The translations under genes were made by a program, and so were the position numbers. A stretch of 64,000 bases of DNA from HLUCCA09 sp039822045. GTDB lineage: Bacteria; Pseudomonadota; Alphaproteobacteria; Rhodobacterales; Rhodobacteraceae. The stretch lies in assembly GCA_039822045.1 (NCBI GenBank), contig JBCBMY010000017.1:40174-104173 (forward strand), read 5' to 3'. Positions 16,860 to 25,200 of the stretch are shown in pieces. The notes under the pieces are model-generated. The model had not been told where the DNA came from. It worked only from the letters and a program-made list of their open reading frames with translations, and searched no databases. Position 1 is the stretch's first letter, and the number at the start of each line of letters is the position of its first letter.

Positions 16860-17567
16860 TTGACAAGCTTCGCAGATATCCTGGGAGAGGCGCTTCGCCT
16901 GATCCTGATCTGGGATCCGGATCTGATGGAGATCATCGGCCTGTCGTTGCGTGTGACGCTGACGGCCGTGGCCCTCGCCTGTCTGATCGGCCTGCCGCTC
17001 GGGGCGGCAGTGGGCGCGTTCCGATTTTGGGGCCGGGCACCCGTTGCGCTCGCCCTCAACGCGCTCATGGGGTTGCCGCCGGTTGTGGTCGGGCTTGTGG
17101 TCTATCTGATGCTGTCGGCGTCCGGGCCACTTGGCCCGCTCGGGCTCCTCTACACGCCGACGGCCATGATCATTGCGCAGACCATCCTCGTGACGCCCAT
17201 CGTAGCGGCGCTGACCAAGCAGGTGGTGGAGGATCTGCACTCGGAATATTCCGAGCAGTTCGCGTCCCTGGGCGTCGGCGGCGCCAGTCGGATGGGCGCT
17301 TTGCTCTGGGATGCACGCTATAGCCTCCTCACGGTTGCTCTGGCCGGCTTTGGCCGTGCGGTGGCCGAAGTGGGCGCCGTTCTGATCGTCGGCGGCAACA
17401 TAAACCACGTGACGCGCACTATGACGACGTCGATTGCGCTGGAGACCTCGAAGGGCAACCTTCAGCTGGCGCTGGCGCTTGGTGTCGTGCTGCTCATGCT
17501 CGCCCTGATTGTAAACGCGATGGTGATGGCGGTGCGCGCCTCGGCCGTGAGGAGCGCCTATGCTTAG
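16860..17567 (+). CDS. tupB: tungstate ABC transporter, permease
   Basis: About 235 residues, with five to six membrane helices of the binding-protein-dependent permease type. It contains the EAA-like loop EQFASLGVGGASRMGALLWD and the TupB/ModB-like ALAGFGRAVAEVGAVLIVGG with NINHVTRTMTTSIALETSKG, the family's most conserved stretch. I placed the start at the TTG at 16860, behind AGGAGGGAGAGGAA. The next in-frame ATG (16926) would remove the first helix region. It overlaps tupC by 8 bases. The order tupB-tupC-tupA is a variant of the more common ABC or ACB orders. Confidence 0.92.
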   Translation: MTSFADILGEALRLILIWDPDLMEIIGLSLRVTLTAVALACLIGLPLGAAVGAFRFWGRAPVALALNALMGLPPVVVGLVVYLMLSASGPLGPLGLLYTPTAMIIAQTILVTPIVAALTKQVVEDLHSEYSEQFASLGVGGASRMGALLWDARYSLLTVALAGFGRAVAEVGAVLIVGGNINHVTRTMTTSIALETSKGNLQLALALGVVLLMLALIVNAMVMAVRASAVRSAYA

Positions 17568-18360
17568 ATTGGTGCCCCCAGCCAACGCCGTGCCGGTCAG
17601 CCTGCTGGACAGCGACGGAGCCGTTGAGGCGCCGACGCTCCTGAGCACCGAGGCTCTGCGCTTCGGGGCGCGAGGCCAGCCCCTGATCGACAATGTGACA
17701 TTGCAGATCCGGCAGGGCCGGCGCACGGTGGTTCTGGGCGAAAACGGCGCGGGCAAGAGCCTCCTCCTGCGCCTCCTGCACGGGCTCATCCGGCCAACGA
17801 GCGGGCAGGTGAGGTGGCGGGGCGCACCCCTCGACGGCGGTGCACGGCGCGCACAAGCAATGGTATTTCAAAGACCGGTGATGCTGCGCCGGTCGGTCCT
17901 TTCGAACCTGACATTCGCATTGACCGCACGCGGCATCCGGGGCGCAGAGCGGCGGGAGCGGGCCGAACATGCCCTTGAGCGCGCGCGTCTCACCGACCTT
18001 GCCCATCGCCCGGCCCGGGTGCTGTCGGGCGGCGAGCAGCAACGGCTTGCCATCGCGCGCGCCCTGGCCTGTGCGCCGGACGTGCTGTTCCTCGACGAAC
18101 CGACGGCCAGCCTCGACCCGCCATCGACACATGCCATTGAGGCGTTGATCCACGAGGCCCATGCGGCGGGCATCACCATCGTTCTGGTAACGCACGACCA
18201 GGGCCAGGCGCGCAGGATCGGGCAGGACGCTGTGTTTCTGTGTGCCGGCCGCGTGGCCGAAACGGGATCTGCGCCGCGGGTCCTCGGCGCACCCCGCTCG
18301 GCAGCGGCCAGGGCATGGGTCGACGGGCGGCTTTTTCTAGAGGCACCCGAGGCCCGGTAG
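17560..18360 (+). CDS. tupC: tungstate ABC transporter, ATP-binding protein
   Basis: 266 residues, cytoplasmic ATPase of the importer. Walker A GENGAGKS, Q-loop VFQRPVMLRRSV, signature LSGGEQQR, Walker B VLFLDEP and switch His in LVTHD are all intact. About 30 extra residues precede the ATPase core, so an internal start is possible, but the overlap with tupB suits coupled translation. There is no C-terminal TOBE domain, in line with TupC and unlike ModC. Confidence 0.92.
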   Translation: MLRLVPPANAVPVSLLDSDGAVEAPTLLSTEALRFGARGQPLIDNVTLQIRQGRRTVVLGENGAGKSLLLRLLHGLIRPTSGQVRWRGAPLDGGARRAQAMVFQRPVMLRRSVLSNLTFALTARGIRGAERRERAEHALERARLTDLAHRPARVLSGGEQQRLAIARALACAPDVLFLDEPTASLDPPSTHAIEALIHEAHAAGITIVLVTHDQGQARRIGQDAVFLCAGRVAETGSAPRVLGAPRSAAARAWVDGRLFLEAPEAR

Positions 18361-18383
18361 CCGAACATGCGGGAGAGCGCGGC

Positions 18384-19208
18384 GTGCGGATAAGTGGCCT
18401 TTTGGGGGTGTTCGCTGCGGCGGCCCTCAGCATTTCATCCATCGCGCCCGCATGGGCGGACGACTTCATCGTGGTGCAGTCCACCACGTCGACCCAGAAT
18501 TCCGGCCTGTTCGATCATCTTCTGCCGCTCTTTGAGGCCGAGGCCGGGATCGAGGTGCGTGTGGTGGCGGTTGGTACGGGACAGGCGATCCGCAATGCGG
18601 CGAACGGCGATGGCGACGTTCTGTTCGTTCATGCGACGGCGGCCGAAGAGACGTTCGTTGCCGAAGGCCACGGGCGCGCGCGGTCGAATGTGATGTACAA
18701 CGACTTCGTCATCGTGGGGCCCGTGGACGACCCCGCGGGCGTGAGCGGAATGACAGACGCCGTTGACGCGCTGGCGGCGATTGCCGCAGCCGAGGCGCCG
18801 TTCGCCTCGCGCGGGGACGATAGCGGGACGCACAAGGCCGAGCTGCGGCTCTGGGCAGAGACCGAGGTCGACGTCGCGGCGGCCTCGGGCACCTGGTATC
18901 GCGAGACGGGGTCAGGGATGGGCGCGACGCTCAATGTCGGCATCGCCATGGGCGCTTATATGATGACGGACCGCGCCACATGGATCGCCTTTTCCAACAA
19001 GGGCGGCCACACCGTGGCCGTTGAGGGGGATCCGCGCATGTTCAACCAGTATGGGATCATCGCGGTAGACCCCGAACGGCATCCCAATGTGAAAGCCGAT
19101 CTCGCACAGCGCTTTGTCGACTGGGTGCTGTCAGAGGAGGGCCAGACCGCGATTGCGGCCTACCGCGTCGACGGGCAACAGCTGTTCTTTCCGAACGCCG
19201 GCGAGTGA
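18384..19208 (+). CDS. tupA: tungstate ABC transporter, periplasmic binding protein
   Basis: About 274 residues starting at GTG 18384 behind GGGAGAG. A Sec signal (residues 1-26, ending PAWA) is followed by the TupA signature VQSTTSTQNSGLFDHLLP, which supplies serine/threonine ligands for the oxyanion. Further on are RGDDSGTHKAELRLW and ASGTWYRETGSGMGATLNV, both typical. Binds tungstate, possibly molybdate, in the periplasm and delivers it to TupBC. Last gene of the operon; converges with the regulator gene 9 bases on. Confidence 0.93.
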   Translation: MRISGLLGVFAAAALSISSIAPAWADDFIVVQSTTSTQNSGLFDHLLPLFEAEAGIEVRVVAVGTGQAIRNAANGDGDVLFVHATAAEETFVAEGHGRARSNVMYNDFVIVGPVDDPAGVSGMTDAVDALAAIAAAEAPFASRGDDSGTHKAELRLWAETEVDVAAASGTWYRETGSGMGATLNVGIAMGAYMMTDRATWIAFSNKGGHTVAVEGDPRMFNQYGIIAVDPERHPNVKADLAQRFVDWVLSEEGQTAIAAYRVDGQQLFFPNAGE

Positions 19209-19217
19209 GCGATCCGC

Positions 19218-20099
19218 CTAGGGCGACAGCCAGCGGACCGCGCCCGCCTCGGCCAGGTCATAGCCCCCCATGGCCGCGGCCTTGTCGCGGAATGTGTCGG
19301 TGCGGCTGAAGGTGAACAGGGTCTGGGCGGCTTCAGTGAAATAGAAGCGCCGGTCGACGAGAAGATCGAAACGCTCCGACCGGAGGGGAAGGAAATCAAG
19401 ATGGAACTGCCGCGCCATGGCCTCGATGCCGAGCGCTGCATCGGCCTCGCCGGCCGAGATCGCCGCCGCGGCCTCGCCTTCCGTTCGGGCGAGGCCGGTG
19501 GACGGAACGATGTCGGCCGCGTCCAGCCCCGCCTCGGCCATGAGGTCGTCGAAGAGCGCGGCGGCGCCGGCGCCGGGCTGTCGCAGCACGACCCGTCGCG
19601 CGCGGAGGTCGGCAAAGCGTCGAACCTGGCCCGACACGTCGGGTGCCAGCAGCAGACCCCGCGCGCGCACCGCCCACCCCACGAGGACCGCGCCCGAGAG
19701 ACCGCGCGCCGAGACTGTCTGGGTGTTCCAGCCCTCAGCCTCGGGGACGTGGAGCCCCGCGAGAGCGACGCTGCCCGCGGCGAATGCGTCAAGCCCATCG
19801 AGGCTTCCGTTCCAAAGAGCAGCCAGGCCCGCACCGGACGCACGGATGGCCCAATCCAGAAGTGGATCATGCGAGCCCGAAACGACAGCGGGCCGCTCCG
19901 AGCCCGGGGCCTCGGCCTCGCCTTCGATCCAGGCGGTGATCTCGGAGACCGGAAAAAGCAGCTTGCCCGTAATCCGCCGGTGCGGGATCTCGCCGGCCGC
20001 CGCGAGGTCATAGACCTTGCGCTCCTTAACGCGCAGGAGGTCGGCCACCTCCTTGGTGGTCAGGTAGCGGGGGGTCGGGGGCGTCATCGTTGGAAACAT
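19218..20099 (-). CDS. excisionase-type HTH regulator with PBP-like sensor domain
   Basis: About 293 residues. An N-terminal helix-turn-helix of the excisionase/HTH_17 type (YLTTKEVADLLRVKERKVYD, PHRRITGKLLFPVSEITAW) is joined to about 220 residues of periplasmic-binding-protein-like fold, as in cytoplasmic PBP-like sensors. No signal peptide. Placed tail to tail with tupBCA, so a molybdate/tungstate-sensing role is a fair inference but unproven. The start is uncertain: ATG at 20099 or 20087, neither with a clear ribosome site. Lies downstream of the XRE regulator gene in the same direction. Confidence 0.75.
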   Translation of the reverse strand: MFPTMTPPTPRYLTTKEVADLLRVKERKVYDLAAAGEIPHRRITGKLLFPVSEITAWIEGEAEAPGSERPAVVSGSHDPLLDWAIRASGAGLAALWNGSLDGLDAFAAGSVALAGLHVPEAEGWNTQTVSARGLSGAVLVGWAVRARGLLLAPDVSGQVRRFADLRARRVVLRQPGAGAAALFDDLMAEAGLDAADIVPSTGLARTEGEAAAAISAGEADAALGIEAMARQFHLDFLPLRSERFDLLVDRRFYFTEAAQTLFTFSRTDTFRDKAAAMGGYDLAEAGAVRWLSP

Positions 20100-20200
20100 G
20101 TCGTCAGCCTGTCCGTCGGGCGCCATGATCCGCTGGAACCGGGTGGTGAGCAAGGGGGCATCCAGGGGCACAATGGGGCTTCGAGGGGCGGCTCGGCGGA

Positions 20201-21613
20201 CTAGGTGCCATAGCGCGTGGCGCCTCGACGCCGCTCGTCCACCGGGTCGGCGCCGATCACGGCCTGATGGGCGCGCTGGTCGCATTGGGCGCGCGGACAA
20301 ACCCGGCAGTTGATGCCGATTTCGGTCAGAGGTGTGGTTGCCGGGCTAAAGCTTTCCGCATAGCCGATCGCGCCCACATGATCGATGCCACAGCCCATGG
20401 CGACGGCGAGACGGACATCTTGCGCGTGACGGGTGACACTCGGCCGGTCGACGGTGCGGGCGAACACGAAATACTGGCTGCGGTCGGGCATCTCGACGAA
20501 TTGCGGCACGATCCGCCCGGGGGTGCGGAAGGCGGTGTGCACATCGAGCCGTGGGCAGGCGCCGCCATATTCGGCCAGATGAAAGTCGGTCGCATTGAAG
20601 CGCTTGGTGACATTGCCGGCCTTGTCGATCCTCAGGAAAAAGAACGGAACGCCTGCCGCACCGCTTCGCTGGAGCGTGGTGGCGCGGTGGCACGCCTGCT
20701 CGAAGCTGACGCCAAACCGCGTGGCGAGGTGGTCGAAGTCGTACTTGCTCTCCAGCGCCTCGGCCAGAAACCGGCCATAGGGCATTAGAACGGCCGCCGC
20801 AAAGTAGTTTGCCAGTTCCACGCGACAGCGGGCGAGGCCCTGCTGTTCGGTAATGCCGGACTTCTCCAGCACCCGGTCGAGGATGGCGCGATGCTCCAGA
20901 AGGCCTGCGACATGGACGAGTTGAAAGGTGCGGTTCGGGTGGTCGAGCGCCTCAGAGAGCCGGACTTCGCGACTGTCCTCGTCGAAGGTCCGAAGCGCGT
21001 TTTGCATCTCGGCCACGGAGACGACGCGCACGCGCAATCCCAGCCGGGCCCTTAGCCGCTCCTTCAACGCCGCGTACAGATCGTCGGTCGCGATCGGGTC
21101 ACTGCCCCAAAAGCCGTCTGCCGCTGCCTCCAGATCCGGAAAGTGGTTGTGGTGACGCCGGAAGATGTTGTGAACCGTGGCCTCGGGCGACGATCTGAGC
21201 CCGCTCGCCCCGCCCTCACGCGCACCGGCCACCGACAGAAGCTGATCGGACGCGGCGAGGTAGGCGCGATGGAGCTTGAGAAACGAGGTTGCCAGGTCGG
21301 GGCTGTGGGTGAGCGCGGCCCGCAGTTGCCCCAAGTCCGGCCGATTCGCCTCAAACAGGGGATCCTGCAGCGCAGCGCGGAGGTCGGCCAGGTGGGCGGT
21401 ATCGTCATCCTCGGCGATGTCGCGCCAGTCGACGCCATAGGCATCGAAGAGCTTCAGGAGAACGGGCACAGAGACGCTGCGCTCGTTCTTCTCCAAAAGA
21501 TTTACGTAAGATGTGCTTATTCCCAGCGTCTTGGCCATCTGGACCTGGGTCTGTCCGTGCTCGATGCGCAGTCTGCGAAGGCGCGGGCCAATGTAGGTTT
21601 TCATGTATGCCAT
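20201..21613 (-). CDS. XRE-family ScfR/RamB-type regulator (short-chain acyl-CoA metabolism)
   Basis: 470 residues. An N-terminal XRE helix-turn-helix (RLRRLRIEHGQTQVQMAKTL, ISTSYVNLLEKNERSV) is followed by an IrrE-like domain (RVELANYFAAAVLMPYGRFL) and a C-terminal cysteine motif NCRVCPRAQCDQRAH. This is the domain order of short-chain fatty acyl-CoA regulators (ScfR), whose studied members (RamB, PccR) control acetate, propionate or glyoxylate-related genes in response to acyl-CoA. It is divergent from sgaA-mtkAB-mct, the likely target. An in-frame ATG at 21604 is an alternative start. An inverted repeat lies 7 bases before the start. Confidence 0.88.
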   Translation of the reverse strand: MAYMKTYIGPRLRRLRIEHGQTQVQMAKTLGISTSYVNLLEKNERSVSVPVLLKLFDAYGVDWRDIAEDDDTAHLADLRAALQDPLFEANRPDLGQLRAALTHSPDLATSFLKLHRAYLAASDQLLSVAGAREGGASGLRSSPEATVHNIFRRHHNHFPDLEAAADGFWGSDPIATDDLYAALKERLRARLGLRVRVVSVAEMQNALRTFDEDSREVRLSEALDHPNRTFQLVHVAGLLEHRAILDRVLEKSGITEQQGLARCRVELANYFAAAVLMPYGRFLAEALESKYDFDHLATRFGVSFEQACHRATTLQRSGAAGVPFFFLRIDKAGNVTKRFNATDFHLAEYGGACPRLDVHTAFRTPGRIVPQFVEMPDRSQYFVFARTVDRPSVTRHAQDVRLAVAMGCGIDHVGAIGYAESFSPATTPLTEIGINCRVCPRAQCDQRAHQAVIGADPVDERRRGATRYGT

Positions 21614-21619
21614 TGTATA

Positions 21620-21638
21620 GTAAATTTCACAGATTTAC
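21620..21638. promoter_or_regulatory. candidate ScfR operator in the regulator/sgaA divergent region
   Basis: GTAAAT-N7-ATTTAC is a perfect inverted repeat, overlapped by TTCACA, which recurs 18 bases further on (21644). It starts 7 bases from the regulator start and lies about 100 bases before sgaA. Position suits autoregulation and control of the assimilation operon. The region 21614-21741 is distinctly A+T-rich. Confidence 0.4.
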
Positions 21639-21741
21639 AATTCTTCACACTTGTCAAATCTCGCGTTTACAGCAGGACGCGGTTTGGTTTCGCATATGAC
21701 GAAAAAGCGGGCACAGAGGGGTCGACCTTGAGGAGGACCCG

Positions 21742-22944
21742 ATGCGCACAGGCCAGACCCACCTTTTCATTCCCGGCCCAACGAACGTGCCCGAGCCCGT
21801 ACGGCGCGCGATGAACGTGCCCATGCAGGATATGCGCGCCCCCGACTTCGGCGACCTGACCCTTGGCCTCTTCGAAGACCTGAAGTCGGTCTTCAAGACC
21901 GAGACGGGCACAGTGATGATCTTCCCCGGCTCGGGAACCGGGGCGTGGGAAGCGGCGATCACCAACACGCTCAACCCGGGCGACAAGGTCCTGATGTCGC
22001 GGTTTGGCCAGTTCTCAACCCTTTGGGTGGAGATGGCCGAGCGGCTTGGCCTGGATGTCGAGGTGGTCGATGTGCCCTGGGGCGCCGGCGTCCCCGTCAA
22101 GGAATATGCCCGCCGCCTGGCTGCCGACTGCAACGACGAGATCAAGGCGGTATTCGTCACCCACAACGAAACGGCGACCGGTGTGACGTCGGATGTGGCC
22201 GCGGTGCGCCGGGCGCTCGACGAAAACTTCCACGATGCCCTACTGTTTGTCGATGGCGTGTCCTCGATTGCGTCGCTCGACTTCAGGATGGACGAGTGGG
22301 GCGTCGATCTTGCCGTCACCGGCTCGCAAAAGGGGCTGATGCTGCCCGCTGGTCTGGGCATCCTGGGCGTCAGCGAGAAGGCCCTGCAGGCGTCGAAGAC
22401 GGCCACCATGCGTCGCGCCTACTTCGAGTTCAGCGATATGCTGAAGCTGAACGCGGACGGGTACTTCCCCTACACGCCCGCGACCCAGCTGCTGCACGGT
22501 CTGCGTGCCTCGCTCGACCGGATCAAGGCCGAGGGGCTCGACACCATCATCGCCCGTCATCACCGGATCGCAGAAGGTGTGCGCCGTGGTGTTGCGGCCT
22601 GGGGGCTCGACCTCGTGGCAGAGCATCACACGCTCTACTCCGACACCGTCTCGGCCATCCGCGTACCCAATACCATCGATGCGCGCGAAGTTCTGCGTAT
22701 CGCCTATGACGAGTTCAACACCTCGTTCGGTTCGGGCCTCGCCCAGCTTGCCGGCAAGGTGTTCCGGATCGGCCATTTGGGCGACATGAACGAAGGCATG
22801 GCTCTGACCGCGCTTTCGGTCGCCGAAATGTCGCTCGCCCGGGCCGGAGCCCAGGTCCAGTTCGGGTCGGGTGTCGGCGCGGCGCAGGCGTTCTATGCGC
22901 TGGGCACCGACGCGCAGCCGCGGCTCCGGATCGCGGCTGAGTAA
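21742..22944 (+). CDS. sgaA: serine-glyoxylate aminotransferase
   Basis: 400 residues, class V PLP aminotransferase: serine + glyoxylate to hydroxypyruvate + glycine, a key serine-cycle step. Visible are FIPGPTNVPEPVRRAM, MIFPGSGTGAWEAAI, the cofactor region LLFVDGVSSIASLDFRMDEW and the PLP lysine in GSQKG (Lys197). Length is normal. Good AGGAGG ribosome site. First gene of a four-gene run with mtkA, mtkB and an Mct-like gene; a hairpin lies in the 121-base gap before mtkA. Confidence 0.95.
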   Translation: MRTGQTHLFIPGPTNVPEPVRRAMNVPMQDMRAPDFGDLTLGLFEDLKSVFKTETGTVMIFPGSGTGAWEAAITNTLNPGDKVLMSRFGQFSTLWVEMAERLGLDVEVVDVPWGAGVPVKEYARRLAADCNDEIKAVFVTHNETATGVTSDVAAVRRALDENFHDALLFVDGVSSIASLDFRMDEWGVDLAVTGSQKGLMLPAGLGILGVSEKALQASKTATMRRAYFEFSDMLKLNADGYFPYTPATQLLHGLRASLDRIKAEGLDTIIARHHRIAEGVRRGVAAWGLDLVAEHHTLYSDTVSAIRVPNTIDAREVLRIAYDEFNTSFGSGLAQLAGKVFRIGHLGDMNEGMALTALSVAEMSLARAGAQVQFGSGVGAAQAFYALGTDAQPRLRIAAE

Positions 22945-22960
22945 GCCCCTCTTGTGAGTG

Positions 22961-22979
22961 CGCGCCGTTTTGCGGCGCG
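22961..22979 (+). promoter_or_regulatory. intra-operon hairpin between sgaA and mtkA
   Basis: CGCGCCG-TTTTG-CGGCGCG, a perfect 7-bp stem 16 bases after the sgaA stop. There is no T-run, so it is more likely an mRNA processing/stability element or weak attenuator than a full terminator. Confidence 0.4.
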
Positions 22980-23065
22980 ATCCTTTCCCACGACTTCACT
23001 TTGCTCGCGGGCCTCGGGCCGCGAACGATAACGCTATGGCCCGATCAGGGCTGAGGGAGGACGTC

Positions 23066-24241
23066 ATGGATATCCACGAATATCAGGCCAAAGAGATCCT
23101 CGCAGGTTTCGGAGTGCCGGTGCCGGCCGGGGGCCTCGCCTATTCGCCGGAACAGGCCGTATACCAGGCACGCCAAATCGGCGGCTCGACCTGGGTCGTC
23201 AAGGCCCAGGTTCATGCCGGTGGCCGCGGCGAGGCGGGCGGCGTGAAAGTGTGCCGGTCGGAAGACGCGGTGCGCAGCTTCTCGCAGACCCTTTTCGGCA
23301 AGCAACTTGTGACCAAGCAGACCGACGCCGCCGGCAAAAGCGTCTATCGCGTCTGGGTCGAGGCGGCCTCGGACATTGCGAGCGAGATGTATCTGGGCTT
23401 CGTCCTCGATCGGAAGAGCGAGCGCATCATGATCGTCGCGTCGGGCCATGGCGGAATGGAGATCGAGGATCTCGCGGTCACCGATCCGGACTCGCTGGTG
23501 CGGATGGTTGTCGACCCCGCATCCGGCCTTGTGGATTACCAGGCGCGTGAACTTGCCTTCCGCCTCGGTCTCTCTGGCGCCCAGATTGGCCAGATGGTGA
23601 CGATCCTTCGTGCCTGTTACCGGGCCTATCGCGACCTTGATGCGATGATGGTCGAGATCAACCCGCTTGTAATCACCGGGGCGGGCGACCTTGTGGCCGT
23701 TGATGCCAAGATGAGCTTTGACACCAACGCCCTCTACCGCCGCCCCCAGGTGGCCGCGCTGCGTGATCCCGCGCAGGAGGACCCACGCGAGTCGGTCGCC
23801 GCAGACAATGGCCTCGCCTATGTCGGGCTCGACGGCGATATCGGCTGCATCATCAACGGCGCTGGCCTCGCGATGGCGACGATGGACATGATCAAGCTGT
23901 CGGGCGGCGAGCCCGCGAACTTCCTCGATATCGGCGGGGGAGCCAGCCCGGAGCGCGTATGCCAGGCGTTCCGCACCGTTCTGTCGGACCCCAAGGTCAG
24001 CGTGATCCTCGTGAACATCTTCGCCGGCATCAACCGGTGCGACTGGATCGCCAAGGGTGTGATCCAGGCCTACCAGGAGGTTGGCCTCACGATGCCCGTC
24101 GTTGTGCGCCTTGCCGGGACGAATGTGGAAGAGGGCCGCGAGATCCTCAAGAAATCCGGCCTGCCCCTTCTGACCGCCGACACGCTTGCCGAGGCCGCCG
24201 AAGTCGCCGTTGCGGCGCGCGCCCAGCCCGCCGCCGCCTAA
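23066..24241 (+). CDS. mtkA: malate-CoA ligase, beta subunit
   Basis: 391 residues, ATP-grasp subunit that with MtkB makes malyl-CoA from malate, CoA and ATP in the serine cycle. It begins MDIHEYQAKEILAGFGVPVP and contains VKAQVHAGGRGEAGGVKVC, MMVEINPLVITG, NGAGLAMATMDMIKLSGG and FLDIGGGASPERV. The family is shared with succinyl-CoA synthetase beta (SucC); I prefer MtkA because of close resemblance to the methylotroph enzyme and the sgaA neighbour. Start at 23066, with GGGAGG upstream. Confidence 0.9.
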   Translation: MDIHEYQAKEILAGFGVPVPAGGLAYSPEQAVYQARQIGGSTWVVKAQVHAGGRGEAGGVKVCRSEDAVRSFSQTLFGKQLVTKQTDAAGKSVYRVWVEAASDIASEMYLGFVLDRKSERIMIVASGHGGMEIEDLAVTDPDSLVRMVVDPASGLVDYQARELAFRLGLSGAQIGQMVTILRACYRAYRDLDAMMVEINPLVITGAGDLVAVDAKMSFDTNALYRRPQVAALRDPAQEDPRESVAADNGLAYVGLDGDIGCIINGAGLAMATMDMIKLSGGEPANFLDIGGGASPERVCQAFRTVLSDPKVSVILVNIFAGINRCDWIAKGVIQAYQEVGLTMPVVVRLAGTNVEEGREILKKSGLPLLTADTLAEAAEVAVAARAQPAAA

Positions 24242-24253
24242 GGAGATCCTGCC

Positions 24254-25150
24254 ATGTCTATCCTCATCGACGAGACAACGAAGGTTATCGTTCAGGGCAT
24301 CTCCGGACGCATCGGCCAGTTCCATACGCAGGAGATGATCGAAGCCGGCACCAAGGTTGTGGGTGGCGTGACCCCGGGCAAAGGCGGCACTACCGTGCTC
24401 AACCGTCCGGTCTTCAACACTGTGAGCGAGGCGGTCGAGACGACGGGCGCCGAGGCAAGCCTCCTCTTCGTTCCGCCGCCGTTCGCCGCGGACGCCATGA
24501 TGGAAGCGGCTGATGCTGGCATCCGCACCGCCGTGTGCGTGACCGATGGCATCCCCGCGCAGGACATGATGCGCGTGAAGCGCTTCCTGCGCCGCTACCC
24601 TCGCGAGCGGAAGATGCGGCTGATCGGGCCCAACTGCGCCGGCATCATCTCGCCCGGCAAAGGCTTCATGGGGATCATGCCCCCGCACATCTACACGTCC
24701 GGTCGCGTCGGCATTGTCGGCCGCTCCGGCACGCTTGGTTATGAGGCCGCGAGCCAGATGCAGGCGCTCGGCATCGGTGTGTCAACGTCCGTTGGCATCG
24801 GCGGCGATCCGATCAACGGCTCGTCCTTCCGCGACATTCTCGAGCTCTTCGAAGCGGATCCCGAGACCGACGCAGTGGTGATGATCGGCGAGATCGGCGG
24901 GCCGCAGGAGGCTGACGCCGCCGCCTATGTCCGCGATCACATGACCAAGCCGGTGATCGCCTATATCGCCGGGCTGTCGGCCCCCAAGGGGCGGAAGATG
25001 GGCCATGCAGGCGCTATCATCTCGGCCTTCGGCGAAAGCGCGCAGGAAAAGGTGGAGCTCCTTAGCGCGGTCGGGATCACGGTCGCGCCGAACCCGTCGT
25101 CGCTCGGATCGACGGTTGCGGCGGTGCTGGGGTCTCGGGCCGCGGCCTGA
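24254..25150 (+). CDS. mtkB: malate-CoA ligase, alpha subunit
   Basis: 298 residues, CoA-binding and phosphohistidine subunit paired with MtkA. It has a Rossmann-type CoA domain (KVIVQGISGRIGQFHTQEM, VGGVTPGKGG), the ligase domain (GPNCAGIISPGKGFMGIMP, GRSGTLGYEAASQM) and the active-site histidine in KMGHAGAI (His251). Separated from mtkA by 12 bases containing a ribosome site, clearly one operon. SucD is the alternative; the context decides. Confidence 0.9.
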   Translation: MSILIDETTKVIVQGISGRIGQFHTQEMIEAGTKVVGGVTPGKGGTTVLNRPVFNTVSEAVETTGAEASLLFVPPPFAADAMMEAADAGIRTAVCVTDGIPAQDMMRVKRFLRRYPRERKMRLIGPNCAGIISPGKGFMGIMPPHIYTSGRVGIVGRSGTLGYEAASQMQALGIGVSTSVGIGGDPINGSSFRDILELFEADPETDAVVMIGEIGGPQEADAAAYVRDHMTKPVIAYIAGLSAPKGRKMGHAGAIISAFGESAQEKVELLSAVGITVAPNPSSLGSTVAAVLGSRAAA

Positions 25151-25200
25151 GCGACGCGCGTTTTCGACACCAAGAGCAAGAACAGCGGGGAGGAGAGACC

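Noticed and set aside
23045..24688. 547-codon minus-strand frame opposite mtkA and mtkB
   Set aside because: Same reason: antisense to clear enzyme genes, spans two genes and shows no recognisable domain.
23066..25150. sucCD (succinyl-CoA synthetase) instead of mtkAB
   Set aside because: The sequences resemble the methylotroph malate-CoA ligase more closely, and sgaA lies in front. sucCD would normally sit with mdh and sucAB. A tree would settle it.
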